Positions 50,388-60,195 of a DNA stretch of 64,000 bases are shown here, one piece after another. A program made the translations under genes and the position numbers. Numbering within the stretch: position 1 is the first letter of the stretch; each line of letters starts with the position of its first letter. Origin of the DNA: Methylococcales bacterium (GTDB lineage: Bacteria > Pseudomonadota > Gammaproteobacteria > Methylococcales > Methylomonadaceae); contig JAUZSN010000002.1 of assembly GCA_030949405.1 (NCBI GenBank), forward strand, positions 1,612,001 to 1,676,000. The letters are read 5' to 3'. The notes beneath the pieces were generated by a model, which was not told the origin of the DNA, made no database searches, and worked only from the letters and a program-made list of their open reading frames with translations.

Positions 50388-51248
50388 ATGTCATCATCTA
50401 AAAATACCGTGTCTCTGTTCAGTTTTGAATTTTTCCCCCCTAAAACAGATGAAGGAGCTAACAACCTAGAAAGAGTTCAGAAAAGACTTAATAAACTCAA
50501 TCCTGATTTTTTCTCAGTGACGTTTGGTGCAGGCGGTTCAACGCGGGATAAAACCTATGACACTGTGATTAAGATTCAACAAAGTGGCGTTTCAGCCGCA
50601 CCTCATTTATCCTGTGTTGCCTCGACAAAAGAAAATATTGCTGAAATATTAAATGATTATAAAAATAACAAGGTTTCAAAAATTGTTGCGTTACGTGGCG
50701 ATTTACCTTCGGGAATGATGTCGGCAGGTCAATTCCGTTATGCGAATGAATTGGTCGAATTTATTCGTGCAGAAACAGGTGATTTCTTTCAAATTCATGT
50801 CGCAGCCTACCCTGAAATTCATCCTCAAGCCAAGAACTCTAAAGATGATTTTGAAAATTTTAAACGTAAAGTTGATGCAGGCGCGGATGCTGTTATTACT
50901 CAATATTTTTATAATGCGGACAGCTATTTTTATTTTTTGGATGAATGTGAAAAAAATAACATTGATATTCCGATTGTTCCAGGCATTATGCCGATTACAA
51001 ATTATTCACAATTATTTCGATTCTCAGATATGTGTGGCGCCGATATTCCCCGCTGGATGCGTAAACGCTTAGAACAGTTTGGTGATGATAGTGACTCTAT
51101 TTGTGCTTTTGGTGAAGATGTTGTTTCTAGATTATGTCAACGTTTACTGGACAATGGCGCGCCAGGATTACATTTTTATACGATGAATAAGGCAAAACCC
51201 GTAGAAGCTATTTGGAATAATTTACGTCTTGGTGACAAGATCGCCTAA
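50388..51248 (+). CDS. metF: 5,10-methylenetetrahydrofolate reductase
   Basis: An FAD enzyme making 5-methyl-THF for methionine synthesis. The 286-residue TIM barrel has the catalytic Glu in FEFFPPKT near residue 13, the folate/FAD loop TFGAGGSTRD, and the VPGIMPITNY motif near 196. No SAM riboswitch or MetJ-like box was identified upstream. Confidence 0.97.
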   Translation: MSSSKNTVSLFSFEFFPPKTDEGANNLERVQKRLNKLNPDFFSVTFGAGGSTRDKTYDTVIKIQQSGVSAAPHLSCVASTKENIAEILNDYKNNKVSKIVALRGDLPSGMMSAGQFRYANELVEFIRAETGDFFQIHVAAYPEIHPQAKNSKDDFENFKRKVDAGADAVITQYFYNADSYFYFLDECEKNNIDIPIVPGIMPITNYSQLFRFSDMCGADIPRWMRKRLEQFGDDSDSICAFGEDVVSRLCQRLLDNGAPGLHFYTMNKAKPVEAIWNNLRLGDKIA

Positions 51249-51266
51249 TTTTTTTAACGAAAAATT

Positions 51267-51291
51267 CAGAGATGCAGAACATGCGTCTCTG
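51267..51291. terminator. Hairpin between convergent metF and DUF2062 gene
   Basis: cagagatgca-gaaca-tgcgtctctg forms a 10-bp stem with one G-T pair; the core resembles the palindrome at 42605-42636. Confidence 0.55.
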
Positions 51292-51311
51292 ATTTATATC
51301 CAAAAATTTAT

Positions 51312-51821
51312 TTATCTTTTTTGTCGTAACTTCCATTGTTTGGCAACTGAATAACGCCAAATTCCTCGGATCCCCAAATAGCCAATAAGCGATGAAATAA
51401 TGCCTAAAACAAAACAGCCTAAGAAAAAGGGTTGCCATATATCGCCTAACCCCGACAAAACACTTTCAACCGAAAATTCAAAGTCGCTACTGGGCGAGGG
51501 TTGAGCTAATAATTTTAATCCAATAAAATAAGCAAAATAAAACATAGGGGGCATGGTTAAAGGATTTGTTAACCACACTAACGCCACTGAAATGGGTAGG
51601 TTCGCCCGAAAATAAAAGGCACCCACGGCTGCAATAGCCATTTGTCCTGGTGTCGGTATCCACGCACAAAACAAGCCAACTGCAAATGCCATTGAAATAG
51701 AGCGGCGATTTAAATGCCAAAGATTGGGATCGTGCAGTCGATCACCCAAAAACTGAAGGTTTTTATGTTTTTTTAAGGTTTCAGGATTAGGTAAGTATTT
51801 TTTTATAAATTTTTTTGGCAT
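51312..51821 (-). CDS. DUF2062 membrane protein
   Basis: A 169-residue protein with the typical DUF2062 layout: a basic N-terminus, then SISMAFAVGLFCAWIPTPGQM, a helix pair with WLTNPLTMPPMFYFAYFIG, and a C-terminal helix near 135-155. Family function is unknown; members occur in inner membranes. Several start codons are possible; this one gives MPKKFIKKYLP, common for the family. Confidence 0.88.
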   Translation of the reverse strand: MPKKFIKKYLPNPETLKKHKNLQFLGDRLHDPNLWHLNRRSISMAFAVGLFCAWIPTPGQMAIAAVGAFYFRANLPISVALVWLTNPLTMPPMFYFAYFIGLKLLAQPSPSSDFEFSVESVLSGLGDIWQPFFLGCFVLGIISSLIGYLGIRGIWRYSVAKQWKLRQKR

Positions 51822-52211
51822 AACAAAACTTCATATTTAAGAATAGTGGATCCGACATTATTTAATGAGGTACTGTCGTTATAATATTACAAATTGAGAC
51901 GAATGCACACATTTAGCGCATAAATGAAACGTTCTGTCCTTTTAAATTAAGGAATGAGAACAGGGCTGTGAACGTCAATTTTTCCCGAAAAAATAGAATG
52001 CCTCACGTTATCAAGAACGTAATATTTATGCAACACTGAGTTATCGCGAGTAATTAAATGAAAGAGTCGTCAGAAAGACGGCTCTTTAACGTCACGAAAA
52101 TTTTGTTTGAATTAAAATACCCAGACCTAATAGAAAATTAGTTGCCATTTTGACGCGAGGGTCATTAAAATAGCTAAAACAATTTTCTTTTTTTTATTTT
52201 ATGGAACAGGT
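51822..52211 (+). other. Spacer with an orphan terminator-like hairpin
   Basis: No gene is visible here. At 52061-52087 aaagagtcgtc-agaaa-gacggctcttt forms an 11-bp stem with one G-T pair and only a short T-run. No plus-strand gene precedes it, so it either ends a small RNA or acts on the next transcript. Confidence 0.4.
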
Positions 52212-52625
52212 ATGAAAAATTATTATCGACAGTGGACGCTTGTTATTATAATGACAAGTCTCGTCTTATCAGGTTGTTCATCACTGACGGATACGGTTGC
52301 AGCCAGTACTCAAACATTTACCAATGTGACCGATTCAACGTCTGGCTCATCAACGAACATTTCTAAAGATTCATCGCCGTCGAGTTCAAACACACAAAAA
52401 GCAATCGAATTTGCTCGTATCAATTGGATGAACCTAAGTGCCAATATGTCGAAAGGCGAAGGCGAACATTTGGCCGCCATGGCAAGTTTATTAGCAGTTC
52501 AAGAAACCCAAAAAACGGCTTTTTATAAAATGACCCAACAAAAGTTTGTGCGTCTTTTTAAGGAAGGAAAAGCCTCCGCTCCACAATTAGTAGAACAATT
52601 ACAACAAGAAGTTACCCAGCTTTAA
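52212..52625 (+). CDS. Small lipoprotein with DUF3015-like C-terminus
   Basis: A 137-residue protein. The lipoprotein signal ends at Cys22 (LSGCSS), followed by a Ser/Thr-rich linker (25-62). The C-terminal part, FARINWMNLSANMSKGEGEHLAAMASLL, resembles the conserved segment of DUF3015 proteins. Envelope location is clear; function is unknown. Confidence 0.75.
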   Translation: MKNYYRQWTLVIIMTSLVLSGCSSLTDTVAASTQTFTNVTDSTSGSSTNISKDSSPSSSNTQKAIEFARINWMNLSANMSKGEGEHLAAMASLLAVQETQKTAFYKMTQQKFVRLFKEGKASAPQLVEQLQQEVTQL

Positions 52626-52680
52626 TTTAAAATTTTTAAATCGGAAGGGCTAACAGGAAGTTGGCCTTTTTCAATTCGCG

Positions 52681-54939
52681 TTATTTAAAATTCCAATACT
52701 TACTAACGTCATCACGATAAGCCCTTAAGTGAAGACCTTTATCGGAGACAGTGAGCTGTAAAGCCCCCCGTTTAGCGGTTGAAAATGTCTTAACCCCTTG
52801 GTTTTGATAACGCTTTAATGCTTTAGCGTGCGGGAAACGATAACGATTTTTATAGCCAACAGGTATTAAAGCCCATTTGGGATCAACGTGTTTTAAAAAT
52901 AAAGCCGTTGATGAGGTTTTACTCCCGTGATGAGGGACAATTAAGACATCACTTTTTAATGCTGAGGCCGCATAGTTCACGACACTTTTTTCAGCTTGTG
53001 CTTCAATATCCCCCGTTAATAAAGCACTGCCATAAATAGATTCCACCTTTAAAACACAGGAATTATTATTTTTTGATTTGAAGCGGTGTTCTCGCGGTGA
53101 TAAAAACTTAAAAACAATGCCATCCCAGATCCAGCGGTCTCCTGATAAACACGCCTTAGCCAGCCCATAGCTGCTATAAATAGTCTTGACATTCAGGGTT
53201 TCAACTAACGATTTCATTCCCCCTTTATGGTCATTATCGGCGTGACTGATGATTAATCGGTCAATTTCTGAAATCCCGATACCTCGTAAATACGGGATAA
53301 TTACCATTTTTCCCATATCAAAACTTTCTGAAAGTTTAACGCCCGTATCAAAGACTAATAAATGATTTTTTGTTTGAATAACGGTGGCTAAACCTTGGCC
53401 AACATCTAATAAATCAAGCCGAAATTCATTGTGCTTAAGTGTATTTTGCTTTGTAAATAAAAAAGGAAAAACAAAAAACAAAGCCAAATGACGCGCGGGA
53501 ATCCCTTTAGGAGTGTAGAGCAATAAAAGGGCGATGATAACAAAGATAATCGCGGGTAAGGACACAAAGGAATGATTGACGGTGGCTAAGGGTAAAACAG
53601 CCAATTGCTCTAAAAACTCAAACAAGGCGGCTAAATTGTAATCCGCAAAATTTAATAAATACGTCGCTGTGGAGGCTGAAAAAATAAGGGTTAAAAGAGC
53701 CAGTAAAATTAAAGGAACAATAATAAAACTCACCCAAGGAATGGCAACAAAGTTAGCGAGGGGTGAAATAATTGAAACTTGCTGAAAAAATATCAGCGTT
53801 AAGGGGGCAAGCCCTAATGAGATGATAACTTGAATTTTTAAAAATGAAATGAGCCATCCTGTTTTCCCCAATCGTTTACTATTGCAATAAATAATCAACG
53901 TGATGGCTGAAAAGGAGAGCCAAAAACCGCCTGATAAAACCGCTAAGGGATCAATAATAAGGACTAAGAATAGGGCAATAGATAAGGCGGTGGAACGCAA
54001 AATATGGCGTTGATAAACAATAAAAATCATGGCCACCGCTGACATGACTAAGGCGCGTTGGGTTGGAATAGAAAACCCCGCTAATGCAGCATAAAGCGTG
54101 GCCGCTAGTAAGGCACTGTACGCGGCGATGGTTTGAGGTGAACCGTTTAAAATACCCGTCCAAACCCATAGTTTTAGGGTGAAAAAAAAGACAATTCCTG
54201 CAACTAACCCAATATGTAACCCTGAAATAGCCAGTAAATGATTCGTACCTGTTTTAGATAATAATTTCCATTGTTGATCGGTTATTTGTGAACGTTCCCC
54301 GATACTTAAGGCTTTAATTAAGGCGACCTGCGTATTTTCGTCTAAAAGTTGGTCTAATTGATCTGAAATAGACTGTCGCCAATGAGCGATGGTGTAGCGT
54401 TTATTTTTTTTAGGCTCGGCTACAGGCGGCGGTTTACGCACATAACCCGTTGCGCCAATACCGTAGGTAAACAAGAGCCGTTCATAATCAAATCCATAGG
54501 GGTTTAAACTGCCATGTGGACGTTTAAGCTTAACGGTAAAATGCCAATATTGGCCGGCTTTAAGACTTTTATCGTGGGTATACCAATTCAGGCGTAATTT
54601 ATTCGGTAGATTCGCTTGGGGCGGATCAACAATAAAATCAAATCGAATCTTTCGGTCATCCTGTTTGGGTAAATTATCAATATAGCCTGCGACGTTAAGA
54701 TCAACCCCTTCTTTATCGTTAGTTAAGGACTGCGATAACTGAATCTGAGCAAAAATGATCGCCCAAATAACCCCCACAAAGCACGCCACTAAATACATAG
54801 CGCGCTGATAATAACAAACAGCGGTTAAAAGACCCATCACGCCTACCCCGATGAATGTAGGCAGATGGGTTAATTGTTGAACTAAAATAATCCCTGTTAA
54901 AAAAAATAACACAAAACAGGGTATTCTTAGATTATTCAC
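52681..54939 (-). CDS. comEC: DNA-uptake channel ComEC/Rec2
   Basis: A 752-residue inner-membrane protein that moves transforming DNA into the cytoplasm. It has an N-terminal OB-like domain with membrane anchors, the Competence domain with multiple helices (about 210-500; LLAISGLHIGLVAGIVFF), and a C-terminal beta-lactamase fold with SHADNDHKGG and VPHHGSKTSS. The GTG start abuts the rsgA stop codon (TGAGTG), indicating coupled translation. Confidence 0.92.
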   Translation of the reverse strand: MNNLRIPCFVLFFLTGIILVQQLTHLPTFIGVGVMGLLTAVCYYQRAMYLVACFVGVIWAIIFAQIQLSQSLTNDKEGVDLNVAGYIDNLPKQDDRKIRFDFIVDPPQANLPNKLRLNWYTHDKSLKAGQYWHFTVKLKRPHGSLNPYGFDYERLLFTYGIGATGYVRKPPPVAEPKKNKRYTIAHWRQSISDQLDQLLDENTQVALIKALSIGERSQITDQQWKLLSKTGTNHLLAISGLHIGLVAGIVFFFTLKLWVWTGILNGSPQTIAAYSALLAATLYAALAGFSIPTQRALVMSAVAMIFIVYQRHILRSTALSIALFLVLIIDPLAVLSGGFWLSFSAITLIIYCNSKRLGKTGWLISFLKIQVIISLGLAPLTLIFFQQVSIISPLANFVAIPWVSFIIVPLILLALLTLIFSASTATYLLNFADYNLAALFEFLEQLAVLPLATVNHSFVSLPAIIFVIIALLLLYTPKGIPARHLALFFVFPFLFTKQNTLKHNEFRLDLLDVGQGLATVIQTKNHLLVFDTGVKLSESFDMGKMVIIPYLRGIGISEIDRLIISHADNDHKGGMKSLVETLNVKTIYSSYGLAKACLSGDRWIWDGIVFKFLSPREHRFKSKNNNSCVLKVESIYGSALLTGDIEAQAEKSVVNYAASALKSDVLIVPHHGSKTSSTALFLKHVDPKWALIPVGYKNRYRFPHAKALKRYQNQGVKTFSTAKRGALQLTVSDKGLHLRAYRDDVSKYWNFK

Positions 54940-55818
54940 TCAAGCCGTGGGCATTTTTTCACGTAGTTTAAGAAAACGTTGATATCGAAAGGCTGAAAGG
55001 GTCTTTTTTTCAACCGCTTCTCGAACCGCACAGCCCTTATCTTTAACATGCCGACAATTATGAAAATAACAGCGTGCAATTAAGGGTTGAAATTCACGAT
55101 AACCTTGGGCTAACTGGACTTCATTTAAACCCGCTAACCCAAAAATAGCCACCCCTGGACTATCAATTAAATCACCGCCATTCGGAAGATGATACAAAGT
55201 AGCCGCTGTAGTGGTATGACGACCGTGTTTAGTGATTTCTGACACGGTATTGGTCTTTAAGTTTTTTTCAGGTAATAACGTGTTGGTTAATGATGACTTT
55301 CCAACCCCCGATTGCCCTGCAAATAAACTCACTTGGTTTTTCAACGAGGCGGTTAAGGCATCAATGCCTTTCTGACTGATGGCACTCACCCGATGTATAG
55401 GATAGCCGAGGGCTTCATAATGTTTAAGTTCCGCTTCAATTTCAGTTGACGCGGGTAAATCTTGTTTATTAAACACTAATACCGCATCAATATTACGATT
55501 TTCACAAATGGCTAAATATTGGTCAATTAATAAAAAATCACAATGCGGTTCACGGGCAAAAACAACATATACTTTATCAATATTAGCCGCAACAGGGCGT
55601 GTTTTAGTGCCTCGGCTAGGACGCATTAATAACGAACGGCGCGGTAGAATTTCATCTATGCGCCCTTGTTGATTAGCTTTCGCCGTTAATAAAACCTTAT
55701 CACCCACGGCAACGGTTTCTAGTTTTCGGCGGGTTTGACAGAGTATTATTTCATCATTACATTCAACAGCAATGCCTTGACCCAAATGGGAAATAACCAG
55801 TCCTTCTAAAATCGCCAT
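54940..55818 (-). CDS. rsgA: Ribosome small-subunit biogenesis GTPase RsgA
   Basis: A circularly permuted GTPase of 292 residues. It has an N-terminal OB fold, then FNKQDLP (G4), GQSGVGKSSLTN (G1), DSPGV (G3), and a C-terminal zinc site CYFHNCRH...CAV. It acts late in 30S maturation. It overlaps the upstream peptidase gene by one base (TAATG). Confidence 0.96.
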   Translation of the reverse strand: MAILEGLVISHLGQGIAVECNDEIILCQTRRKLETVAVGDKVLLTAKANQQGRIDEILPRRSLLMRPSRGTKTRPVAANIDKVYVVFAREPHCDFLLIDQYLAICENRNIDAVLVFNKQDLPASTEIEAELKHYEALGYPIHRVSAISQKGIDALTASLKNQVSLFAGQSGVGKSSLTNTLLPEKNLKTNTVSEITKHGRHTTTAATLYHLPNGGDLIDSPGVAIFGLAGLNEVQLAQGYREFQPLIARCYFHNCRHVKDKGCAVREAVEKKTLSAFRYQRFLKLREKMPTA

Positions 55819-57074
55819 TAGGATGTCATCTTTTCTTTTAAGTGGGCAATACGGATTGCAGCAGGGGGATGACTGTAATGAAATGCGGAATAAAGGGGAT
55901 CAGGTGTTAACGTACTTGCATTTTCTTGATACAACTTAACCAAGCCACTAATCATTTTTGTTGCTTTTGCATTATTGGCGGCAAAATCATCGGCTTCAAA
56001 TTCAAATTTACGTTGAAAATAAGCACTAATCGGTTGCATGAAGGGGGTGAAAACAGGAGAAACTAAAGTAAAGAGCAATAAGGCAGCGGCATTGGAATAC
56101 TCAGGAATATAATCAACCCCCAAGCCATTAAAAAACCACGCTTGATTAATCAACGCGCCTAAAATAGCAAAGCTAATTAAGGTGGTGATGGAATTAGCGA
56201 CCAACATTTTAATCACATGTTTGCATTTAAAATGACCAAGTTCATGCGCTAATACGGCTTCTAATTCTTCATCATCTAAGGATTCAATTAAGGTATCAAA
56301 AAAGACAATCCGCTTATTTTTTCCCATGCCCGTAAAGTAAGCATTTCCATGACCTGAGCGTTTTGACCCATCCATGATAAAGATGCCTTGACTATTAAAG
56401 CCGCAGCGTCCCAATAACCCTTGAATCCGTTCTTTTAATGACCCCTCTTCCATCGGAGTGAATTTATTAAATAAAGGGGCGATCACCGTTGGAAATAACC
56501 AGCTCATTAATAATGAGAAACTAATTAATAAAGCCCATGCCCATAACCACCATGTTGAACCAATGGATTCCATAATCCATAAAATCAAGCCTAATAACGG
56601 CATTCCAATCGCAAAAACTAAGCCTATTGACATCGCTTGATCTTTAAAAAATTGCGGTAAGGTACTTTTATTAAAACCGTATTTTTCTTCAATGACAAAG
56701 GTTTGATAATAACTGGTGGGCATTTCTAATAGCGTCATCACCACAAAAATACTGGCCATTGCGCCTAAGCCTGTCATCGTGGGTGAAAAACCTAAATCAG
56801 TCCAGCTTTTAAAGACTAAATCAATCGCGCCGCCTAAGGTTAAAACCAATAAAAAAATAATGCCGATGATACTATCAAAGTCACCTAGTCTTCCTTTTTC
56901 AGCGGTATAGTCAGCGGCTTTTTGATGATCGACCAAGGAAACTTTATCTTTAAAGGCATCAGGAACTTCATTACGGTGAACTAAGACATGGTTTTTCTGT
57001 CGAAAGGCGAGCCAAAATTGAATGCTGTAAGAAATAACGAGGGCGATTAAGAAGATATAAGTAAAGGTATTCAT
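55818..57074 (-). CDS. M48 family (Ste24-like) membrane metalloprotease
   Basis: A 418-residue integral membrane protease. The zinc motif AHELGHFKCKH lies near residue 275, a distal Glu in FEADDFAA near 365, and an N-terminal M48_N helix bundle precedes. Such proteins resemble the CAAX prenyl protease Ste24; the bacterial substrate is unknown. It is divergent from orn and heads the peptidase-rsgA-comEC unit. Confidence 0.92.
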   Translation of the reverse strand: MNTFTYIFLIALVISYSIQFWLAFRQKNHVLVHRNEVPDAFKDKVSLVDHQKAADYTAEKGRLGDFDSIIGIIFLLVLTLGGAIDLVFKSWTDLGFSPTMTGLGAMASIFVVMTLLEMPTSYYQTFVIEEKYGFNKSTLPQFFKDQAMSIGLVFAIGMPLLGLILWIMESIGSTWWLWAWALLISFSLLMSWLFPTVIAPLFNKFTPMEEGSLKERIQGLLGRCGFNSQGIFIMDGSKRSGHGNAYFTGMGKNKRIVFFDTLIESLDDEELEAVLAHELGHFKCKHVIKMLVANSITTLISFAILGALINQAWFFNGLGVDYIPEYSNAAALLLFTLVSPVFTPFMQPISAYFQRKFEFEADDFAANNAKATKMISGLVKLYQENASTLTPDPLYSAFHYSHPPAAIRIAHLKEKMTS

Positions 57075-57165
57075 GAGTAAATAAGGGATAAATTTAACAA
57101 TTAGCCATACAGATTAGCCAATGCTACAATTTACCGCAACTTTAATCACTTTTACGGATAACTTA

Positions 57166-57714
57166 ATGGCACAGGATTCTAGCAATTTAATCTGGATCGA
57201 CTTAGAAATGACGGGGCTTGATGTGGATAATGACCGGATCATTGAAATCGCAACAATTGTTACCGATAAGCACTTAAATACCCTTGCACAAGGACCTGTT
57301 TTGGCGATTTATCAACCTGATGAGGTTTTGTCAGCAATGGATAAATGGAATCAAAAACATCATGGAAATTCGGGGTTAATTAAGCATGTGAAAGCCTCCA
57401 CCGTGACCGCAAAAGAGGCGGAAAAGCAGACTTTAAAATTTTTGAAGCAATGGGTTTCTAGCCATAAATCCCCCATGTGTGGGAATAGTATTTGTCAGGA
57501 TCGGCGATTTTTACATCGATTAATGCCTAAATTAGAGCAATTCTTTCATTATCGTAATTTAGATGTCTCAACCTTAAAAGAACTGGCTAAACGCTGGTCA
57601 CCTGAAATGAAGAAACAGTTTAAAAAGAAAAGTGAGCATATTGCTTTAGGCGATATTATTGAGTCCATTAATGAACTTAAGCATTATCGTAAGCATTTTA
57701 TTAAATTACCTTAA
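57166..57714 (+). CDS. orn: Oligoribonuclease
   Basis: A 3'-5' exonuclease degrading short RNAs, including linear di-GMP. The 182 residues start at ATG 57166 ([19 protein letters not shown]), the family N-terminus; an upstream in-frame ATG would add 15 unconserved residues. DEDDh residues are visible in IDLEMT, CQDRRF and HIALGD. The stop overlaps the crcB start (TAATG). Confidence 0.96.
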   Translation: MAQDSSNLIWIDLEMTGLDVDNDRIIEIATIVTDKHLNTLAQGPVLAIYQPDEVLSAMDKWNQKHHGNSGLIKHVKASTVTAKEAEKQTLKFLKQWVSSHKSPMCGNSICQDRRFLHRLMPKLEQFFHYRNLDVSTLKELAKRWSPEMKKQFKKKSEHIALGDIIESINELKHYRKHFIKLP

Positions 57715-58424
57715 TGGGGCAGATTTTTGCCATTGCTTTAGGCGGTGCATCGGGGGCCGTTTTACGCTTTTTAATTTCCAGCGGGGTTTATAGTGGATTG
57801 GGGCGTGGATTTCCTTATGGAACGCTTACGGTTAATATCATAGGCTCGTTGTTAATGGGTTTATTAACAGCGGCTTTAGTGGTTGAAAAAGTGGCGTTAA
57901 GTTCAGAATATCGGGCGGCCTTATTAGTGGGTTTTTTAGGCTCATTAACCACCTTTTCGACCTTCTCTTTAGACACGGTTTATTTAATCACCCAAGGGCA
58001 ATTAGCAAAAGCGGGGAGTAATATTGCGATAAGCGTTATTAGCTGCTTATTCATGGTATGGCTGGGGTTATTAATGGGGAAGGCTTTATTTTCTTATGAA
58101 AAAGGCCTTTTTTATTGGCACGGCTGGGTCTTTCCCTACGGTTTGGTGGCGGTTAACTTATTTATTTCATTATTAATTGGCGTTACGAGTTCCTTACTTT
58201 TGCATAAATTGAGTTTATCAATAGCCTATCAAGCCGCTATTATTATCCTTGTAATCGGCTTTTTTATCACCTTTTCTAATCTTTACTTATCGTTACAGTT
58301 ATTAAGTGAAGGCTATACGTTTGAATTAAACATTAAACAAATCCTAGTGATCCTATTAACCCAGACTCTACTTTGTTGTTCTTTTTTAACATTAGGCTGG
58401 TTTGGCGGTTTATTAGCACGATAA
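57714..58424 (+). CDS. crcB: Fused two-domain CrcB/Fluc fluoride channel
   Basis: A 236-residue protein holding two CrcB units; ordinary bacterial CrcB is about 125 residues and works as an antiparallel homodimer. Residues 1-124 form a complete unit with four helices, Arg18, Asn41 in TVNIIGS and GFLGSLTTFSTF at 73-84. Residues 138-236 repeat FPYG...VN (Asn148) and a degenerate ...GFFITFSNL, but the equivalent of helix 1 is missing. Losing one helix would invert the second half relative to the first, which the channel requires. Translation is coupled to orn. No fluoride riboswitch was seen. Confidence 0.88.
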   Translation: MGQIFAIALGGASGAVLRFLISSGVYSGLGRGFPYGTLTVNIIGSLLMGLLTAALVVEKVALSSEYRAALLVGFLGSLTTFSTFSLDTVYLITQGQLAKAGSNIAISVISCLFMVWLGLLMGKALFSYEKGLFYWHGWVFPYGLVAVNLFISLLIGVTSSLLLHKLSLSIAYQAAIIILVIGFFITFSNLYLSLQLLSEGYTFELNIKQILVILLTQTLLCCSFLTLGWFGGLLAR

Positions 58425-58516
58425 ACAAAAAGGTCATCCTAATTAAAAAATCACTTAAGGTCGGAGGAGTTAAGCCCACCCTAGGCGGATTTTAATACCA
58501 TATAGAATAAAAAATT

Positions 58517-58588
58517 GACTACCCATTTAAGACGAGGCCAGTTGAGGTTAAGCCTCGCGCCATAGTGTCCCGTCTTAGGTTGGTAGCC
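58517..58588. repeat. 72-bp MITE with IS-type ends and perfect 8-bp duplication
   Basis: It begins gactacccatttaagacg and ends cgtcttaggttggtagcc, with aaaaaatt directly on both sides (58509-58516 and 58589-58596). It resembles the 72-bp copy at 25843-25914 over its whole length. It lies in the spacer between convergent crcB and the aldehyde dehydrogenase gene. Confidence 0.85.
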
Positions 58589-58619
58589 AAAAAATTAAGG
58601 GCTATTAAATGCTTATTAC

Positions 58620-60140
58620 TTAAAAAAATCCAAGGGGATTAATGTCATAGCTGGTAATAATGTTTTTAGTTTGTTGGTAATGATCCAGCATCATTTTATG
58701 CGTTTCACGGCCAATACCTGATTTTTTATAACCGCCAAAGGCCGCATGAGCGGGGTAATGATGATAACAATTCGTCCAGACACGCCCCGCCTCTAATCCA
58801 CGTCCCATTCGATAAGCAAGATTCATATCACGAGTCCATAATCCTGCCCCTAAGCCAAATTCACTGTCATTCGCAATGGATAAGGCTTCGGCTTCATCTT
58901 TGAATGTGGTCACAGAAACGACGGGGCCAAAAATTTCTTCCTGAAAAATTCGCATATTATTAGTGCCTTTCATTAAGGTCGGCTGAATGTAATAACCCTT
59001 CCCTAACTCATCATCAAGCGGTTCAATTTCTCCGCCAATTAATACGTTTGCGCCCTCATTTTTACCAATTTCAATATAATCTAAAATTTTATCAAATTGT
59101 TCTTTTGAGGCTTGCGCACCAACCATGACCTCAGTATCTAATGGATTCCCACGCTTAATTTTTTTCGACCGTTCAATAACCTTGGCGATAAAAGCCTCAT
59201 AAATAGACTCTTGTACTAACAATCGTGAAGGACAGGTGCAGACTTCGCCTTGATTAAAAAAAGCTAATACCGCGCCTTCAATACATTTATTAACAAAGGC
59301 ATCTTCTTGGTCAAGGACATCGGCAAAAAATATATTAGGGGACTTTCCACCGAGTTCGACAGTTGAGGGAATAATGTTTTCTGCGGCACATTTTAAAATA
59401 TGTGAGCCTGTCGGGGTCGAACCTGTAAACGCAATTTTAGCAATACGGGTGCTGGTTGCTAAGGCTTGACCCGCTTCTGCACCATAACCGTTTACGACAT
59501 TTAAGACTCCCGCAGGTAATAAATCACCGATCACTTCAATTAATTTTAAAATAGAAACAGGGGTTTGTTCGGCAGGTTTTAAAATAACACAATTGCCTGC
59601 AACAAGCGCGGGGGCTAATTTCCAGACGGCCATTAAAATAGGAAAGTTCCACGGAATAATTTGTGCAACAACACCGAGAGGCTCGTGATAATGATAAGCT
59701 ACGGTATTTTTATCTATTTCACTAATACCCCCTTCTTGAGCGCGAATACAGCCTGCAAAATAGCGAAAATGATCCATCGCCAAAGGAATATCCGCCGCTA
59801 ACGTTTCTCTAACCGCTTTTCCATTATCCCACGTCTCTGCCACCGCTAATAATTCGGTATTGGCTTCAATTCGATCGGCTATTTTTAATAAAATATTAGA
59901 CCGTTCCGTGACCGAGGTTTGCGCCCAGATTTCTTTAGCGGCATGAGCGGCATCTAAAGCCAATTCAATGTCATCACTACTGGAGCGAGGAATTTCACAG
60001 ATAACCTCACCAGTAACAGGGGTTCGATTAATAAAGTATTCACCTTTAACAGGGGCGACCCATTGGCCATCAATATAATTTTCGTAGCGTGCCTTAAATG
60101 AGACAATTGAATCTTCGGTGTTTGGATTTGCATAAATCAT
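58620..60140 (-). CDS. NAD-dependent aldehyde dehydrogenase (acetaldehyde/AldB-ExaC type)
   Basis: A 506-residue ALDH. The catalytic Cys lies in [13 protein letters not shown] near residue 300, the general-base Glu in VELGGKSPN near 265, and the Rossmann loop is FTGSTPTGS. The N-terminal [18 protein letters not shown] fits the AldB/ExaC group that oxidises acetaldehyde and other short aldehydes. ATG 60140 has aggaa just upstream; the TTG at 60152 is less likely. Confidence 0.92.
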   Translation of the reverse strand: MIYANPNTEDSIVSFKARYENYIDGQWVAPVKGEYFINRTPVTGEVICEIPRSSSDDIELALDAAHAAKEIWAQTSVTERSNILLKIADRIEANTELLAVAETWDNGKAVRETLAADIPLAMDHFRYFAGCIRAQEGGISEIDKNTVAYHYHEPLGVVAQIIPWNFPILMAVWKLAPALVAGNCVILKPAEQTPVSILKLIEVIGDLLPAGVLNVVNGYGAEAGQALATSTRIAKIAFTGSTPTGSHILKCAAENIIPSTVELGGKSPNIFFADVLDQEDAFVNKCIEGAVLAFFNQGEVCTCPSRLLVQESIYEAFIAKVIERSKKIKRGNPLDTEVMVGAQASKEQFDKILDYIEIGKNEGANVLIGGEIEPLDDELGKGYYIQPTLMKGTNNMRIFQEEIFGPVVSVTTFKDEAEALSIANDSEFGLGAGLWTRDMNLAYRMGRGLEAGRVWTNCYHHYPAHAAFGGYKKSGIGRETHKMMLDHYQQTKNIITSYDINPLGFF

Positions 60141-60195
60141 GACTTTCCTCAATCACTAAAATTTAAAAAATGGGTTGGGAATACAATATTATTGT

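Noticed and set aside
57600-57713. Fluoride riboswitch before crcB
   Set aside because: crcB starts within the orn stop codon, leaving no leader.
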